From NCBI GenBank assembly GCA_023409265.1, contig JAEYHZ010000022.1:124001-188000 (forward strand): a stretch of DNA of 64,000 bases, read 5' to 3'. Shown piece by piece: positions 36,563-46,445 of this stretch. This DNA is from Bacillota bacterium. Its GTDB lineage: Bacteria > Bacillota > Clostridia > Acetivibrionales > DSM-1351. The first letter of the stretch is position 1; the number at the start of each line of letters is the position of its first letter. Below the pieces are notes generated by a model, which was not told the origin of the DNA, made no database searches, and saw only the letters and a list, made by a program, of their open reading frames with translations. The translations under genes were made by a program, and so were the position numbers.

Positions 36563-38518
36563 ATGACTAAAATTGTAACTTCTCAGCCGGTACCACTTAA
36601 AAATGTAACAATTACCGACCCATTCTGGTCGGACTATGTTGATCTTGTGAGAAATACCGTTATACCCTACCAATGGGAAGCATTAAATGACCGTATTGCT
36701 GATGCGGAACCCAGTTATGCAGTTAAAAACTTCAAAATAGCAGCAGGCCTTGAGGAAGGTGAGTTCGGAGGGCTTGTTTTTCAGGACACTGATGTAGCCA
36801 AATGGCTTGAAGCAGTGGGCTACAGCCTTCAAACCCATCCGGATCCCAAACTGGAGGAAATAGCCGACGGGATTATTGATATTATAGAAAAGGCACAACA
36901 ACCTGATGGATATCTGGATACTTATTTTATTGTGAAAGAACCTGAGAAAAGATGGACAAATCTGCATGAATGTCACGAATTATATGTTGCGGGGCATATG
37001 ATGGAAGCAGCTGTTGCATATTACAAAGCAACAGGAAAGAGGAAGCTGCTGGATGTGATGTGCCGCTTTGCCGATAATATAGACTCGGTATTCGGGCCTG
37101 AGCCTGAAAAGCTCCAGGGATACGATGGACACCAGGAGGTTGAGCTTGCCCTTGTAAAGTTATATGAAGCAACAGGCAATGAAAAGTATCTTAAACTCAG
37201 TAAATACTTTATAGATGAGAGAGGTAAGGAACCTTATTTCTTCATAAAGGAATGGGAAAAGAGAGATGGATACTCTTACTGGATGAAGTCCAAGGTTTCC
37301 AGTCCCGACATGAAATACAACCAGGCTCACAAACCTGTACGCCAGCAGGAGGAAGCGGTGGGACACGCAGTAAGGGCTGTATATATGTACACAGCTATGG
37401 CTGATATTGCCAGGGAGACCGGTGACACGTCACTGCTGGAGGCGTGCAAACGTTTATGGGGCAATATGGCTAACAAACAAATGTATATAACCGGGGGAAT
37501 TGGCTCAACACATCACGGTGAAGCTTTTACCTTTGATTATGATCTGCCTAATGATACTGTATATGCTGAATCCTGTGCGTCTATAGGTTTGATATTTTTT
37601 GCCAACAGAATGCTGCAGATGGAACAGGACAGTGCATATGCGGACGTTATGGAGAGGGCGTTATATAACACGATATTAGGTTCCATGTCCCGTGACGGAA
37701 GGCATTTCTTTTATGTCAATCCTTTGGAGGTCTGGCCAGAAGCCTCTGAAAAGAATCCTGGCAGGCACCATGTAAAACCGGTGAGACAGAAATGGTTCGG
37801 ATGTGCCTGCTGTCCACCTAATATAGCAAGGCTTCTTACATCCTTAAATCAATATATTTACTCCTTCAGCGAAAAGACCGTATATACACATCTGTATATA
37901 GGAGGCGAGGCAGAGATAGAATTTGTGGATGGAAAGCTAAAGCTGAGACAGGAAAACCGGTATCCTTGGGATGGCAAAATAAAACTTTCAGTAGTTTCTT
38001 CCGGAGTAAAGAACATATCCCTTGCCCTTCGTATTCCGGGCTGGTGCAAAAAATGGACGGCTTATATAAATGGGAAAAAGGCTGATAGCCTAAAGGTGGA
38101 AAAAGGGTATGCATTTTTTGATGGAATCTGGAAGGCAGGAGATGAGATTGAGCTTTCGCTGGAAATGCCTGTCGAAGTAATTCAAGCAAACCCGAAGGTA
38201 CGCGCTGACGCCGGAAAGGTAGCAATCCAAAGAGGGCCGCTGGTATACTGTCTGGAAGAAACCGATAACGGAGAGAACCTGTCGGCTCTGTCTATTGATA
38301 TAAATTCGGGATTTTTCACAGAAACCGGTTCAGGCTTGCCCGAAGGCGTGATTGTAATAAAAGGAAAAGCACTGCGAACCATTGATGAGAATTGGGATAA
38401 TACTTTATATAGGACTTATTCTGTTAATGAAAAGGAAGTCGAATTCAAAGCTGTTCCATATGGTATGTGGGGAAACAGAAATCCCGGAGAAATGCTTGTG
38501 TGGGTTAACAGGAAGTAA
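36563..38518 (+). CDS. Beta-L-arabinofuranosidase, glycoside hydrolase family 127
   Basis: Zinc-cysteine glycosidase of the HypBA1 type (formerly DUF1680), (alpha/alpha)6 barrel with C-terminal beta domains, 651 aa. The cysteine/glutamate zinc centre is visible: ESC (Glu336, Cys338) and CACC (Cys414, 416, 417), one of the paired Cys being the nucleophile in characterised members. NLHECHELYVAGHMMEAAVA and HFFYVNPLE are family landmarks. There is no signal peptide, so it acts in the cytoplasm on imported beta-arabinofuranosides. GGAGCG precedes the ATG. Monocistronic, with its own terminator. Confidence 0.95.
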   Translation: MTKIVTSQPVPLKNVTITDPFWSDYVDLVRNTVIPYQWEALNDRIADAEPSYAVKNFKIAAGLEEGEFGGLVFQDTDVAKWLEAVGYSLQTHPDPKLEEIADGIIDIIEKAQQPDGYLDTYFIVKEPEKRWTNLHECHELYVAGHMMEAAVAYYKATGKRKLLDVMCRFADNIDSVFGPEPEKLQGYDGHQEVELALVKLYEATGNEKYLKLSKYFIDERGKEPYFFIKEWEKRDGYSYWMKSKVSSPDMKYNQAHKPVRQQEEAVGHAVRAVYMYTAMADIARETGDTSLLEACKRLWGNMANKQMYITGGIGSTHHGEAFTFDYDLPNDTVYAESCASIGLIFFANRMLQMEQDSAYADVMERALYNTILGSMSRDGRHFFYVNPLEVWPEASEKNPGRHHVKPVRQKWFGCACCPPNIARLLTSLNQYIYSFSEKTVYTHLYIGGEAEIEFVDGKLKLRQENRYPWDGKIKLSVVSSGVKNISLALRIPGWCKKWTAYINGKKADSLKVEKGYAFFDGIWKAGDEIELSLEMPVEVIQANPKVRADAGKVAIQRGPLVYCLEETDNGENLSALSIDINSGFFTETGSGLPEGVIVIKGKALRTIDENWDNTLYRTYSVNEKEVEFKAVPYGMWGNRNPGEMLVWVNRK

Positions 38519-38545
38519 CATTCGAACTATTCTTAACAGACTGCA

Positions 38546-38594
38546 GGAAAGCCGAAAAGTAGCTTTATTAAAGTTACTTTTCGGCTTTCCTTAT
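38546..38594 (+). terminator. Terminator of the GH127 gene
   Basis: GGAAAGCCGAAAAGTA (38546-38561) pairs perfectly with TACTTTTCGGCTTTCC (38575-38590), followed by TTAT. Confidence 0.85.
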
Positions 38595-38684
38595 TTACAT
38601 GAATTTAAATAAAAATGTAACAGATTGAAATCAAACGATAAAATTTATCCCTGAGCTTGTATGTTTTCCCAGCCATTACCGTAC

Positions 38685-38713
38685 TTGTTTTAACTGTATT
38701 TAAAGTATATACT
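38685..38713 (+). promoter_or_regulatory. Promoter of the second YesM/YesN operon
   Basis: TTGTTT (38685-38690), a 17-base spacer, TATACT (38708-38713). Confidence 0.55.
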
Positions 38714-38757
38714 ACTTCCATAAAACTAGATTAGTTCCATCGAAAGGAGGTATTTAC

Positions 38758-40524
38758 TTGAATATTCCGAAAATAAAGCTTAACAATAGTATTTTCAGCA
38801 GGCTTGTCATAACCTTTCTCATAATTATGATTCCCATTTATATACTTGCATTTTATATATATAATTGGGGTTTATATACTGTCAAAAGTGAAATATCAAA
38901 ATCAACCATAGCACAGGTATCCTTCTATCTGGAAGGTTTGGAAAAAGAAATTGAAAGAATGAAAATTTTGCAGTATGACTGCCTTAATGATGAAAATTTA
39001 AATAAGCTGGCTATCAGGTCAAAAATTATGAGTATTTATGAGACCACTGAAAGTATGAGACTGCTTCAGCAAAGGCTGGTTACAATAAAGAACAGCAGTA
39101 TTTATATAAAAAACATTAGTGTGCACATCCCTCCAATCAACAAAACAATATCATCAAACAGCGGACTTGATGATATAAATACCGAAAAGTTCCGGCATAT
39201 AAGAGTTCCTCCAGGATTAAAAGGTGCCCAGATCATAAGCTTTAAAGGAGGTCTGTTTCTAAGCACCATTCAAAATAGAGATATATTAAACAGCAATCCG
39301 CTTTATCTGATCGAAATTGAATTGAATAAGGAAGCTTTTGAGCAGGCATTATCACAGTTTAACACTTATAGCGGAAGCGGATCAATGTTAATCAGCATTA
39401 TTAATAACGGTATAATTACCAATCAGGAAAATACCGGGGATACCGGTTTAACAAAAAGTATTATTGCAAATTTAAACACCCGGGATGACAGCGGGACGGA
39501 GTATGTAAATATTAACCAAAAGGGCTATTATGTAGTACATGCGAAATCCAAATATTTAAATATGATTTTATTGAAATATATTCCTCAGGAATACGTGATG
39601 AAACCTATTAAGAACTTCAACATATGGGTATGGGTTTTTTCAGTTGCAGTGATTTTTATTATACTTGTTTACTCTTTTTCAACATATAAATTCATGCACA
39701 AGCCGCTGAGGCAGCTGGTCAAGTCCTTCCGCAAGGTGGAAAGCGGCGACCTGCAGGTTTCCATCACGCATGACTCCAACAATGAATTTGGTTACCTGTA
39801 TAAACGGTTTAACGATATGGTTAAAAATCTGAATACTCTGATAGATCAGGTCTATAATCAAAAAATATTGATGCAGCGGGCAGAGTTGAAGCATTTGCAA
39901 TCACAGATAAATCCACACTTTTTATACAACAGCTTTTTCATGATTAACACCATGGCGACAATTGGTGATGAAAATCTTGTGCCGTTTACAAAATACCTTG
40001 GGGAATACTTCCGTTTTGTAACCAGAAGTTCCTCGGATTATATTCCGCTGATTGATGAAATCAACCATGCTAAAGTATACACAAAGATACAATTGATGAG
40101 GTTTTCCAAAAGGCTTCAGGTTAATTTTGGAGATTGCCCTGAAAGATATCACAATTTAAAAGTTCCCCGTCTTATACTTCAGCCGGTAATAGAAAATGCA
40201 TTTGAGCATGGTATTGAAAGAAAAAAGAACAGCGGCATTGTATCGATTTATTTTGAAGAATTCGAAAATCAATTGAACATTATAGTAGAGGATAACGGAA
40301 ATGATATGACCGACTCAGGCTTGACAGAAGTGCAAAAGATGTTGGAGAATTCAGCCGAGGAGGCCGAAACTACAGGAATTATTAATATAAGCCGGCGAAT
40401 AAAACTTGTTTTTGGTGAAGAAAGCGGACTGAGTGTATCCAGAAGCCAATTGGGCGGACTTAAGGCAACTCTCAAAATTATACTTCCAGGAGGAGACAAT
40501 AATGTTCAGATTACTGATTGTTGA
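38758..40524 (+). CDS. Sensor histidine kinase (YesM family)
   Basis: TTG start with AAAGGAGG 7 bases upstream. TM1 about residues 13-35, extracellular sensing region to about 285, TM2 about 289-308, HAMP, then the His_kinase domain with QINPHFLYN (His387), N-box ILQPVIENAFEHG and EDNGND as the G-box. The G-box is a weaker form of the usual DNGxG, with N-D in place of G-x-G. 589 codons. It overlaps the response-regulator gene by 23 bases. The orphan sugar-binding lipoprotein downstream may deliver its signal. Confidence 0.92.
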   Translation: MNIPKIKLNNSIFSRLVITFLIIMIPIYILAFYIYNWGLYTVKSEISKSTIAQVSFYLEGLEKEIERMKILQYDCLNDENLNKLAIRSKIMSIYETTESMRLLQQRLVTIKNSSIYIKNISVHIPPINKTISSNSGLDDINTEKFRHIRVPPGLKGAQIISFKGGLFLSTIQNRDILNSNPLYLIEIELNKEAFEQALSQFNTYSGSGSMLISIINNGIITNQENTGDTGLTKSIIANLNTRDDSGTEYVNINQKGYYVVHAKSKYLNMILLKYIPQEYVMKPIKNFNIWVWVFSVAVIFIILVYSFSTYKFMHKPLRQLVKSFRKVESGDLQVSITHDSNNEFGYLYKRFNDMVKNLNTLIDQVYNQKILMQRAELKHLQSQINPHFLYNSFFMINTMATIGDENLVPFTKYLGEYFRFVTRSSSDYIPLIDEINHAKVYTKIQLMRFSKRLQVNFGDCPERYHNLKVPRLILQPVIENAFEHGIERKKNSGIVSIYFEEFENQLNIIVEDNGNDMTDSGLTEVQKMLENSAEEAETTGIINISRRIKLVFGEESGLSVSRSQLGGLKATLKIILPGGDNNVQITDC

Positions 40525-42223
40525 TGATGAAGAAATTATTGTTAATAGTTTATTTGAAATTTTCAATAATATGAAAAACCTTGATCTGGATGTTTACAAG
40601 GCGTATTCCGGTGAGGAAGCCATTGAATGGTTAAACAGAACCAGAATCGATATTGTTCTGTCAGATATAAGGATGCCGGAAATTGACGGTCTGCAGCTGC
40701 TGGACATTATTCACAAAAGCTGGCCCCAGTGCAGGGTTATATTCCTAACCGGATACAATGAATTCGAGTATGTTTATAAAGCTATCCAGCACAACAGTGT
40801 CAGTTATATTTTGAAGACGGAAGATCATGAAAAGGTTATAAATGCTGTTGAAAATGATATTAAGGAAATACAAAAAGGCATAAAAATCGAGGATCTGATT
40901 CATAAGGCCAAAGAGCAGATGAATATTGCGGCAGACCTGTTTCAGAAGGATTTTTTCATCCAGCTTCTGCGGGGAGATACCTCATTGAATATTAATAAGT
41001 CGCAGTTTGAACAATTATCCATATCAATGCATGCCGACCAGCCAGTTATTTTACTTCTGGGCCATGTTGACAATATCCCTTCAAATGTGACCTACGGAGA
41101 CAGAATTCAATATCTTTATTCTGTAAGGATGATAATCGGTCAGAACCTGAACCCGCATATCAGATGTGTAATTGTCATGGATGAAAATTATAGATTTGTT
41201 TTGTTTATACAGCCGAAGGAACTGTTGACTGCAAATCAGACACAAAAGGAAACAGCTTTTTATTATGGAAAGACCGTTGCGTTCCTGGAGGGAACCCTTG
41301 AAGTAATTCAATCCACTTGCAGGGAGTCTCTGAATCTGTCAATAAGTTTTGCCCTGAGTTCAGATCCATGCAGCTGGGAAGGAGTAGCAGAAAAATACTT
41401 TTCTCTGAATCAGCTGCTAAACTTCAGAATTGGTACCGGTGTGGAAATGATACTTATAGACAATGAAATAAAAAATAACATTCTAACAACGGGTCGGTAC
41501 TCGGAAGTTCCTGAGCTCGAAGCCGATACAGAGCCTCTGGAAATATTATTGAGAAAAAGAAACTTTGAAGCAATAGAGCAATATCTTGAGTCAGGGCAAA
41601 AAGAGAAGTTTTATGAAGTCTTGTCGGAATTGGCAGAGCCTTTAAAATCCATTAAGAGTAAAAACAGTAATCTGGCTATTGAAGCATATTACAAGATATC
41701 TCTCAGCCTGTTGACCTATATTAACCGATGGAAACTCACAGACAAGCTTGCCTTTCATATTGGGCAAAACAAGCTTATGCGGATTGATAAACATGAATCC
41801 TGGTCAGAGGCTGCTCAATATTTGTATGAAATTACAAATATTATTTTTGAATTGCAGAGTGAGGAACAGAAAAAGAGAGCAGACAATTCAATTGATTTTA
41901 TTGAAAAATTTATCGAGGAACATCTCCAGGAGGATCTGTCCTTGGTCCGGCTGGCTGAACAGGTATATTTGAACCCCTCATACCTGTCACGTTTATATAA
42001 ACAGATTACGGGTGCAAATCTTTCTGACTTTATTGATAACGCCCGTATTAAAAGGGCAAAGGAGCTGTTGAAGAAGGAAAATGTCAAAATTCATGAGGTT
42101 GCAAAAATGGTGGGATATGAAACCGCAGCATCCTTCACCCGTTTTTTCAGAAAGATAGCAGGGTGTTCACCACAGGAATTTCATGAAACATCCCTGACAG
42201 GTAAACAGATGCTGACAAAGTAG
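40502..42223 (+). CDS. AraC-type response regulator (YesN family)
   Basis: Receiver with VDDEE (residues 7-11) and phospho-acceptor Asp55 in VLSDIRMPE, a long middle region, and two C-terminal AraC helix-turn-helix motifs (LVRLAEQVYLNPSYLSRLYKQ; IHEVAKMVGYETAASFTRFFRK). The start is ATG 40502, with GGAGGAG upstream, inside the end of the kinase gene; the frame is open from 40433 but those extra residues read the kinase 3' end. Probable target: the adjacent binding protein and nearby hydrolase operons. Confidence 0.92.
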   Translation: MFRLLIVDDEEIIVNSLFEIFNNMKNLDLDVYKAYSGEEAIEWLNRTRIDIVLSDIRMPEIDGLQLLDIIHKSWPQCRVIFLTGYNEFEYVYKAIQHNSVSYILKTEDHEKVINAVENDIKEIQKGIKIEDLIHKAKEQMNIAADLFQKDFFIQLLRGDTSLNINKSQFEQLSISMHADQPVILLLGHVDNIPSNVTYGDRIQYLYSVRMIIGQNLNPHIRCVIVMDENYRFVLFIQPKELLTANQTQKETAFYYGKTVAFLEGTLEVIQSTCRESLNLSISFALSSDPCSWEGVAEKYFSLNQLLNFRIGTGVEMILIDNEIKNNILTTGRYSEVPELEADTEPLEILLRKRNFEAIEQYLESGQKEKFYEVLSELAEPLKSIKSKNSNLAIEAYYKISLSLLTYINRWKLTDKLAFHIGQNKLMRIDKHESWSEAAQYLYEITNIIFELQSEEQKKRADNSIDFIEKFIEEHLQEDLSLVRLAEQVYLNPSYLSRLYKQITGANLSDFIDNARIKRAKELLKKENVKIHEVAKMVGYETAASFTRFFRKIAGCSPQEFHETSLTGKQMLTK

Positions 42224-42267
42224 GCGTAATATTTAAACACTTGTTATATATTTTTTGGAGGAAGCTA

Positions 42268-43998
42268 ATGAAGTCTGGACATTTTAATAAGAACATGGCA
42301 TTGTTTATAGCTTTTTCATTGGCAGCTTCTCTTTTGGCAGCCTGCTATACAAACAACCATGAAGGTACTGCTGCTGAAACCACAGCGGCAGGTAAACCAT
42401 CATACTCTGATAATAGCAGTAAATATGATATAAGCCCATTGGCAAAATATAGTCCAGCTATTGATATATCGTTTATCCGTGGTATTGACGAAGACCTGGT
42501 AAAAAATATATTGCCAAAGACGCCCGGAGAAACCATTGAAGACAATCGCTGGCTCAAGCTCTATAAAGATGAACTGGGAATTAATGTTAAGTATGCCTGG
42601 ACCGTACGAGGAAACGAAACATCCGATATATTTACTCAAAAGATGAATGTTACTCTGGCATCCGGGGACCTGCCGGATGTAACTATCGTAAACCCTACTC
42701 AGTTGAGGCAGCTTGTGGACTCAGGTATGGTTGAAGATATGACCCCATACTTTAATGAATATGCATCGCCCTTATCAAAGCAGGTTTTTTTGCAGGAGGG
42801 TACTGCCGCACTGGAATCAGTCACAATTAACGGTAGAATCATGGCCATTCCGGAGCCGTTTTCGTTTGTTGAGGAAGCCCAGTATATATGGATAAGAAAT
42901 GACTGGCTCAGAAAACTGAATTTACAGCCCCCAAAAACTATGGACGATCTATTGAAGATAGCGGAGGCTTTCTCCACTCAGGATCCCGATGGAAACGGCA
43001 GGGATGACACCTGGGGAATGGCAATTACAAAAGATTTATATAGCGGATGTATGGGAACAGAAGGCTTCTTTGCAGGTTATCATGCATATCCGAATATTTG
43101 GGTGAAGGATAGTTCCGGAAAACTCATATGGGGCAGTACATTGCCTGAAACAAAGACAGCTCTGAAAAAACTAGCCGATATGTACAAGAGAGGCCAGCTT
43201 GACAAGGAATTTGGTGTCAAGGATGGAGGCAAGGTGGCTGAAACCATAACTGAGGGGAAAGCAGGCATTGAGTTTGGAGCCCAGTGGAATCCCATGTACC
43301 CCTTGATCAGCAATTACAATAATGATAAAAATGCAGACTGGACCGGATATCCTCTAGTTTCGGCTGACAGCCACAAGGTAATGGTTCCCCTCAAATGCAA
43401 TCAAACAAGAATCTTTGCTGTAAGAAAGGGATATGATCATCCGGAAGCCCTTGTAAAACTCATGAACATGCATCTTGAAAAAAATTGGGGCAAGTCGGCG
43501 GATTTTAACAAGTACTATATGCCTGCTGAAAATGGTGGTGTTGGTGTATGGAAATTTTCACCGGTGGTTCCCAGTCCTCCTTCAAAAAATCTGGATGCAT
43601 TTTTAGCTATTGAAGAGGCCAGGAAAAATAAAAGCCTGAACCAATTACAAGGTGAGCCCAGAGCTATTCAGGCAAATCTTGATGCATATTTCCACGGAGA
43701 TAAGACAAAATGGGGCTGGGAAAAGATATATGGAATTAATGGTGTTCTTGGTGTACTGAAACAGTATAAGAAAAATACCCAGCTTCTTACTGAACAATTT
43801 TTCGGAGCAGCAACTGATACCATGGTTGAAAAAAAGGCAGCAATGGATATGATGGAAAAAGAAGTTTTTATAAAAATTATTATCGGTGAGGCTCCTATCG
43901 ACCAGTTCGATAAATTTGTGAGAGATTGGTACAAAATCGGCGGCGAGCAGATTACCCTTGAAGTTAATAAATGGTATAATGCTATAAACTCAAAATAA
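42268..43998 (+). CDS. Orphan sugar-binding lipoprotein, paralogue of 51978
   Basis: Lipoprotein signal peptide with lipobox LLAAC, preceded by GGAGGAAG; 576 aa, YtcQ/LipO-type family-1 binding protein. It is strikingly close to the protein at 51978: IDISFxRGIDxDL, KTPGET.EDNRW, YKDELGINVKYAWTV and SGCMGTEGFFAGYHAYPN are nearly identical, with near-identical DNA around 43040-43120 and 52742-52820. No permease follows; a terminator does. It may share the permeases at 53828 and 54744, or act as an extracellular sensor partner of the kinase just upstream. Confidence 0.92.
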   Translation: MKSGHFNKNMALFIAFSLAASLLAACYTNNHEGTAAETTAAGKPSYSDNSSKYDISPLAKYSPAIDISFIRGIDEDLVKNILPKTPGETIEDNRWLKLYKDELGINVKYAWTVRGNETSDIFTQKMNVTLASGDLPDVTIVNPTQLRQLVDSGMVEDMTPYFNEYASPLSKQVFLQEGTAALESVTINGRIMAIPEPFSFVEEAQYIWIRNDWLRKLNLQPPKTMDDLLKIAEAFSTQDPDGNGRDDTWGMAITKDLYSGCMGTEGFFAGYHAYPNIWVKDSSGKLIWGSTLPETKTALKKLADMYKRGQLDKEFGVKDGGKVAETITEGKAGIEFGAQWNPMYPLISNYNNDKNADWTGYPLVSADSHKVMVPLKCNQTRIFAVRKGYDHPEALVKLMNMHLEKNWGKSADFNKYYMPAENGGVGVWKFSPVVPSPPSKNLDAFLAIEEARKNKSLNQLQGEPRAIQANLDAYFHGDKTKWGWEKIYGINGVLGVLKQYKKNTQLLTEQFFGAATDTMVEKKAAMDMMEKEVFIKIIIGEAPIDQFDKFVRDWYKIGGEQITLEVNKWYNAINSK

Positions 43999-44019
43999 AT
44001 GCAGCTTTCATTAAATAGA

Positions 44020-44053
44020 GAATTTCAGCGTATATTGGCTGGAGTTCTTTTTT
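44020..44053 (+). terminator. Terminator of the orphan binding-protein gene
   Basis: GAATTTCAGC (44020-44029) pairs with GCTGGAGTTC (44038-44047, two G-U), then TTTTTT. Confidence 0.85.
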
Positions 44054-44098
44054 GTTAATTTCGCCCATTCTTTTTTAACAAAAGGGTCTTAAAGGCGA

Positions 44099-44152
44099 TT
44101 GACATTTCATATATGTGAAGGTAATATATTTAGCATAACCTGTAATACAGGT
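44099..44152 (+). promoter_or_regulatory. gntR promoter with palindromic operator
   Basis: TTGACA (44099-44104), a 17-base spacer, TAATAT (44122-44127). The perfect palindrome ACCTGTA-A-TACAGGT (44138-44152) sits just past the predicted start, where autorepression would act. Confidence 0.75.
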
Positions 44153-44312
44153 AGACAACATACAGGTTTAGATTAAAAATCCCTGTAATTATCTGTAAAT
44201 AACATGAACAGCTGGTAATGCCGGAAAGTTTTTATACCTGAAAGCTTTTATGCCGGAAAGCCTATTTATGTGATAATTATTTAATTTAGAAACGGAAAGG
44301 TATGATATTCAT

Positions 44313-45002
44313 ATGCCGATTAAGAAAGTTACACGCCAAAGTATAGGTGAACAGGTTTTTGAACAGTTGAAGGAACAGATTTTCAATAATGAGTGGAAGA
44401 GGGGAGAAAAAATCCCTTCTGAAAATGACCTGGCGGTATCTTTTGGAGTGAGCCGGATTACAGTGCGTCAGGCGCTGCAGAAATTAACGGCTCTTGGCTT
44501 GATAGAAACCAGGTTTGGAGAAGGTTCCTTTATCCGGGAAGTTGTTCCGGGAATCAACATGAACCCTCTGATACCAATTGCATATTTGAATGAAAACTCT
44601 TTAATGGAGATATTGGAGTACCGGAAGGTTCTGGAGGGAAATGTGGCTGAGCTGGCTACTGAAAAGGCTTCGGCAGATGAATTGGAAAAGTTGGAGGACG
44701 CGTACAAATTAATGGAGCAGGTTAGGGATGACCTGGAGAAGTTTTCGAAAGCCGATCTGAATTTCCATCTTCTGCTTGCAAACATGACAAAAAATTCGCT
44801 TATCATGCAAACCTTTCACATATTCAATGATGTCCTAAACCGGGCTTTTTCTCAAATTGTATCAAAAAGGGGTAACAGCGCAGGAATATATTATCACAAA
44901 CTGCTTCTTGAGGCCATAAAAAGCGGTAACTCCGGTGAAGCAAAAAAGATAATGCAGGAACATATGGAGGACCTGTACAACACTTTTCAGGCAAAACAAT
45001 AA
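44313..45002 (+). CDS. GntR-family regulator, FadR/FCD subfamily
   Basis: N-terminal winged helix (QVFEQLKEQIFNNEWKRGEKIPSENDL; SRITVRQALQKL) and an all-helical FCD effector domain (LEYRKVLEGNVAELATEKAS; FHLLLANMTKNSLI); 229 aa. FCD regulators commonly sense carboxylates such as aldonates or uronates. That fits the dehydratase and aldolase in the same operon. Candidate operators are the palindrome in its own promoter and TTGAGGCCTCAA at 49306 and 51929. Confidence 0.93.
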   Translation: MPIKKVTRQSIGEQVFEQLKEQIFNNEWKRGEKIPSENDLAVSFGVSRITVRQALQKLTALGLIETRFGEGSFIREVVPGINMNPLIPIAYLNENSLMEILEYRKVLEGNVAELATEKASADELEKLEDAYKLMEQVRDDLEKFSKADLNFHLLLANMTKNSLIMQTFHIFNDVLNRAFSQIVSKRGNSAGIYYHKLLLEAIKSGNSGEAKKIMQEHMEDLYNTFQAKQ

Positions 45003-45053
45003 AGTTAATCTAATTATAAAATAAAACAAATGTTGCAAAAAAGGAGTGTGGCT

Positions 45054-46397
45054 ATGTATAAATTAAGCATGTGGAAAACCAACAGCGACAAAACAAAATG
45101 CTGCTGCCAGGAGGACATCGCAGGTAACAGGCAGGATCCAAACAGCAGAGAACGGCAAATGGGTCAGCCAGTGAGGCTTGAGGTTGATCCTTCCAGGGAG
45201 TTTCAGGAAATTGAAGGTTTCGGAGGTGCATACAATGAGATTGGCTGGGAGGCTGTAAACTGTCTTTCACAGGAAGAGCAGACAAAGGTTTTTGACACTC
45301 TTTTTGGCAGCGATGGCTGCCGGTTCAACTTATGCCGCACTCCCATAGGTGCCAGTGATTTCGCATTGGATGATTATTCACTGAACGATGTCAATGGTGA
45401 TTTTGCCATGGAGCATTTCAATATCTCAAGAGATAAAAAAAGGCTGCTTCCGTACATTCTAAAGTCAATGGAAATCAATCCTTCAATCAAGGTTTGGGGT
45501 TGTCCCTGGAGCCCCCCGTACTGGATGAAAACCTCCGGTGATATGTGCAATGGAGGAGAGCTTCTGGATACTCCGGAAAATCTCAGGGCTTATGCAGTCT
45601 ATTTCAGGAAATACATAGAGGAATATGAAAAAGAAGGTGTACCGATGCTGGCGGTATGCGTACAAAACGAAACCGACGTTGTAAATATTTATCCCACTTC
45701 AACTATGCCGCCGGAATTGATGAAGAAATTCATAAGGGCTTATCTGGTACCGGAACTTGTACGTTTTCAGGGGAAACCATTAAAAACCGAGCTTTGGGCA
45801 GGTTCTATCCGTAATGTTATGGGGTATGCCGATGAAGTGGTAAGTGATCCTGTTATAAAACAATTTGTAAAAGGAGTGGGGTATCAGTATTCATCACCGG
45901 AGGTGGTACGGGATACTTATGAAAAATATCCCGGAATGAAGCTTTACCATACCGAATCCCCCTGTCACAACGGAGCTAATTCATGGGAGGAAGCAAAGGA
46001 AATTTATCTGGATATTGTTTCATATCTGGAAAACGGATGTATCAACTACAGCTACTGGAATATGATTCTTGACGAATCCACCCTGAGCTCCTGGGGGTGG
46101 AAACAAAACTCAATGATAACAATAAACCGGACTACAAAAGAGGTGTTTTATAATTACGAATATTATATAATGAAGCACTTCAGCCGTTTTGTTGAGCCCG
46201 GTGCAAAAAGAATCGGTTCATCAGGCAGTGTCAGCGGAAACATGATTGCTTTTAAAAATCCAGACCGGAGCATAATAGTGCTGATTTTCAACTTTTCCCA
46301 TGAGAAGGTTGAAGCTGATATTTGTATGGAGCAGGAGAACTTCAGGGTAGAATTGGAGCCGTCAAGCATTTATACTTTAAGGTTTTCAAAAGCTTAA
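45054..46397 (+). CDS. Glycoside hydrolase family 30 (glucosylceramidase-like)
   Basis: Retaining GH30 enzyme with an (alpha/beta)8 barrel plus a side beta-domain: EGFGGAYNEIGWEAV near the N-terminus, CPWSPPYWMK, acid/base Glu206 in VQNE and nucleophile Glu301 in HTESP. No signal peptide, so cytoplasmic. The start is ATG 45054 with AAGGAGTG upstream; an in-frame ATG at 45030 has no ribosome site. Family activities include beta-glucosidase, beta-xylosidase and beta-1,6-glucanase; the specificity is not determined. It is cotranscribed with gntR and the aldonate-type genes. Oddity: a short Cys cluster CCC near residue 17. Confidence 0.92.
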   Translation: MYKLSMWKTNSDKTKCCCQEDIAGNRQDPNSRERQMGQPVRLEVDPSREFQEIEGFGGAYNEIGWEAVNCLSQEEQTKVFDTLFGSDGCRFNLCRTPIGASDFALDDYSLNDVNGDFAMEHFNISRDKKRLLPYILKSMEINPSIKVWGCPWSPPYWMKTSGDMCNGGELLDTPENLRAYAVYFRKYIEEYEKEGVPMLAVCVQNETDVVNIYPTSTMPPELMKKFIRAYLVPELVRFQGKPLKTELWAGSIRNVMGYADEVVSDPVIKQFVKGVGYQYSSPEVVRDTYEKYPGMKLYHTESPCHNGANSWEEAKEIYLDIVSYLENGCINYSYWNMILDESTLSSWGWKQNSMITINRTTKEVFYNYEYYIMKHFSRFVEPGAKRIGSSGSVSGNMIAFKNPDRSIIVLIFNFSHEKVEADICMEQENFRVELEPSSIYTLRFSKA

Positions 46398-46445
46398 AAC
46401 TTATGGGTTGATATTTATTAATATGGATTAATGGGAGATGAAGCC

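Larger units (their letters stand above)
43999..44312 (+). other. Intergenic region with terminator, promoter and operator
   Basis: It contains the terminator at 44020-44053 and the gntR promoter/operator at 44099-44152. After these lies an A+T-rich leader of about 160 bases with repeated ACAGGT and GCCGGAAAG/GAAAG(C/T) motifs but no open frame of note. Confidence 0.6.
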
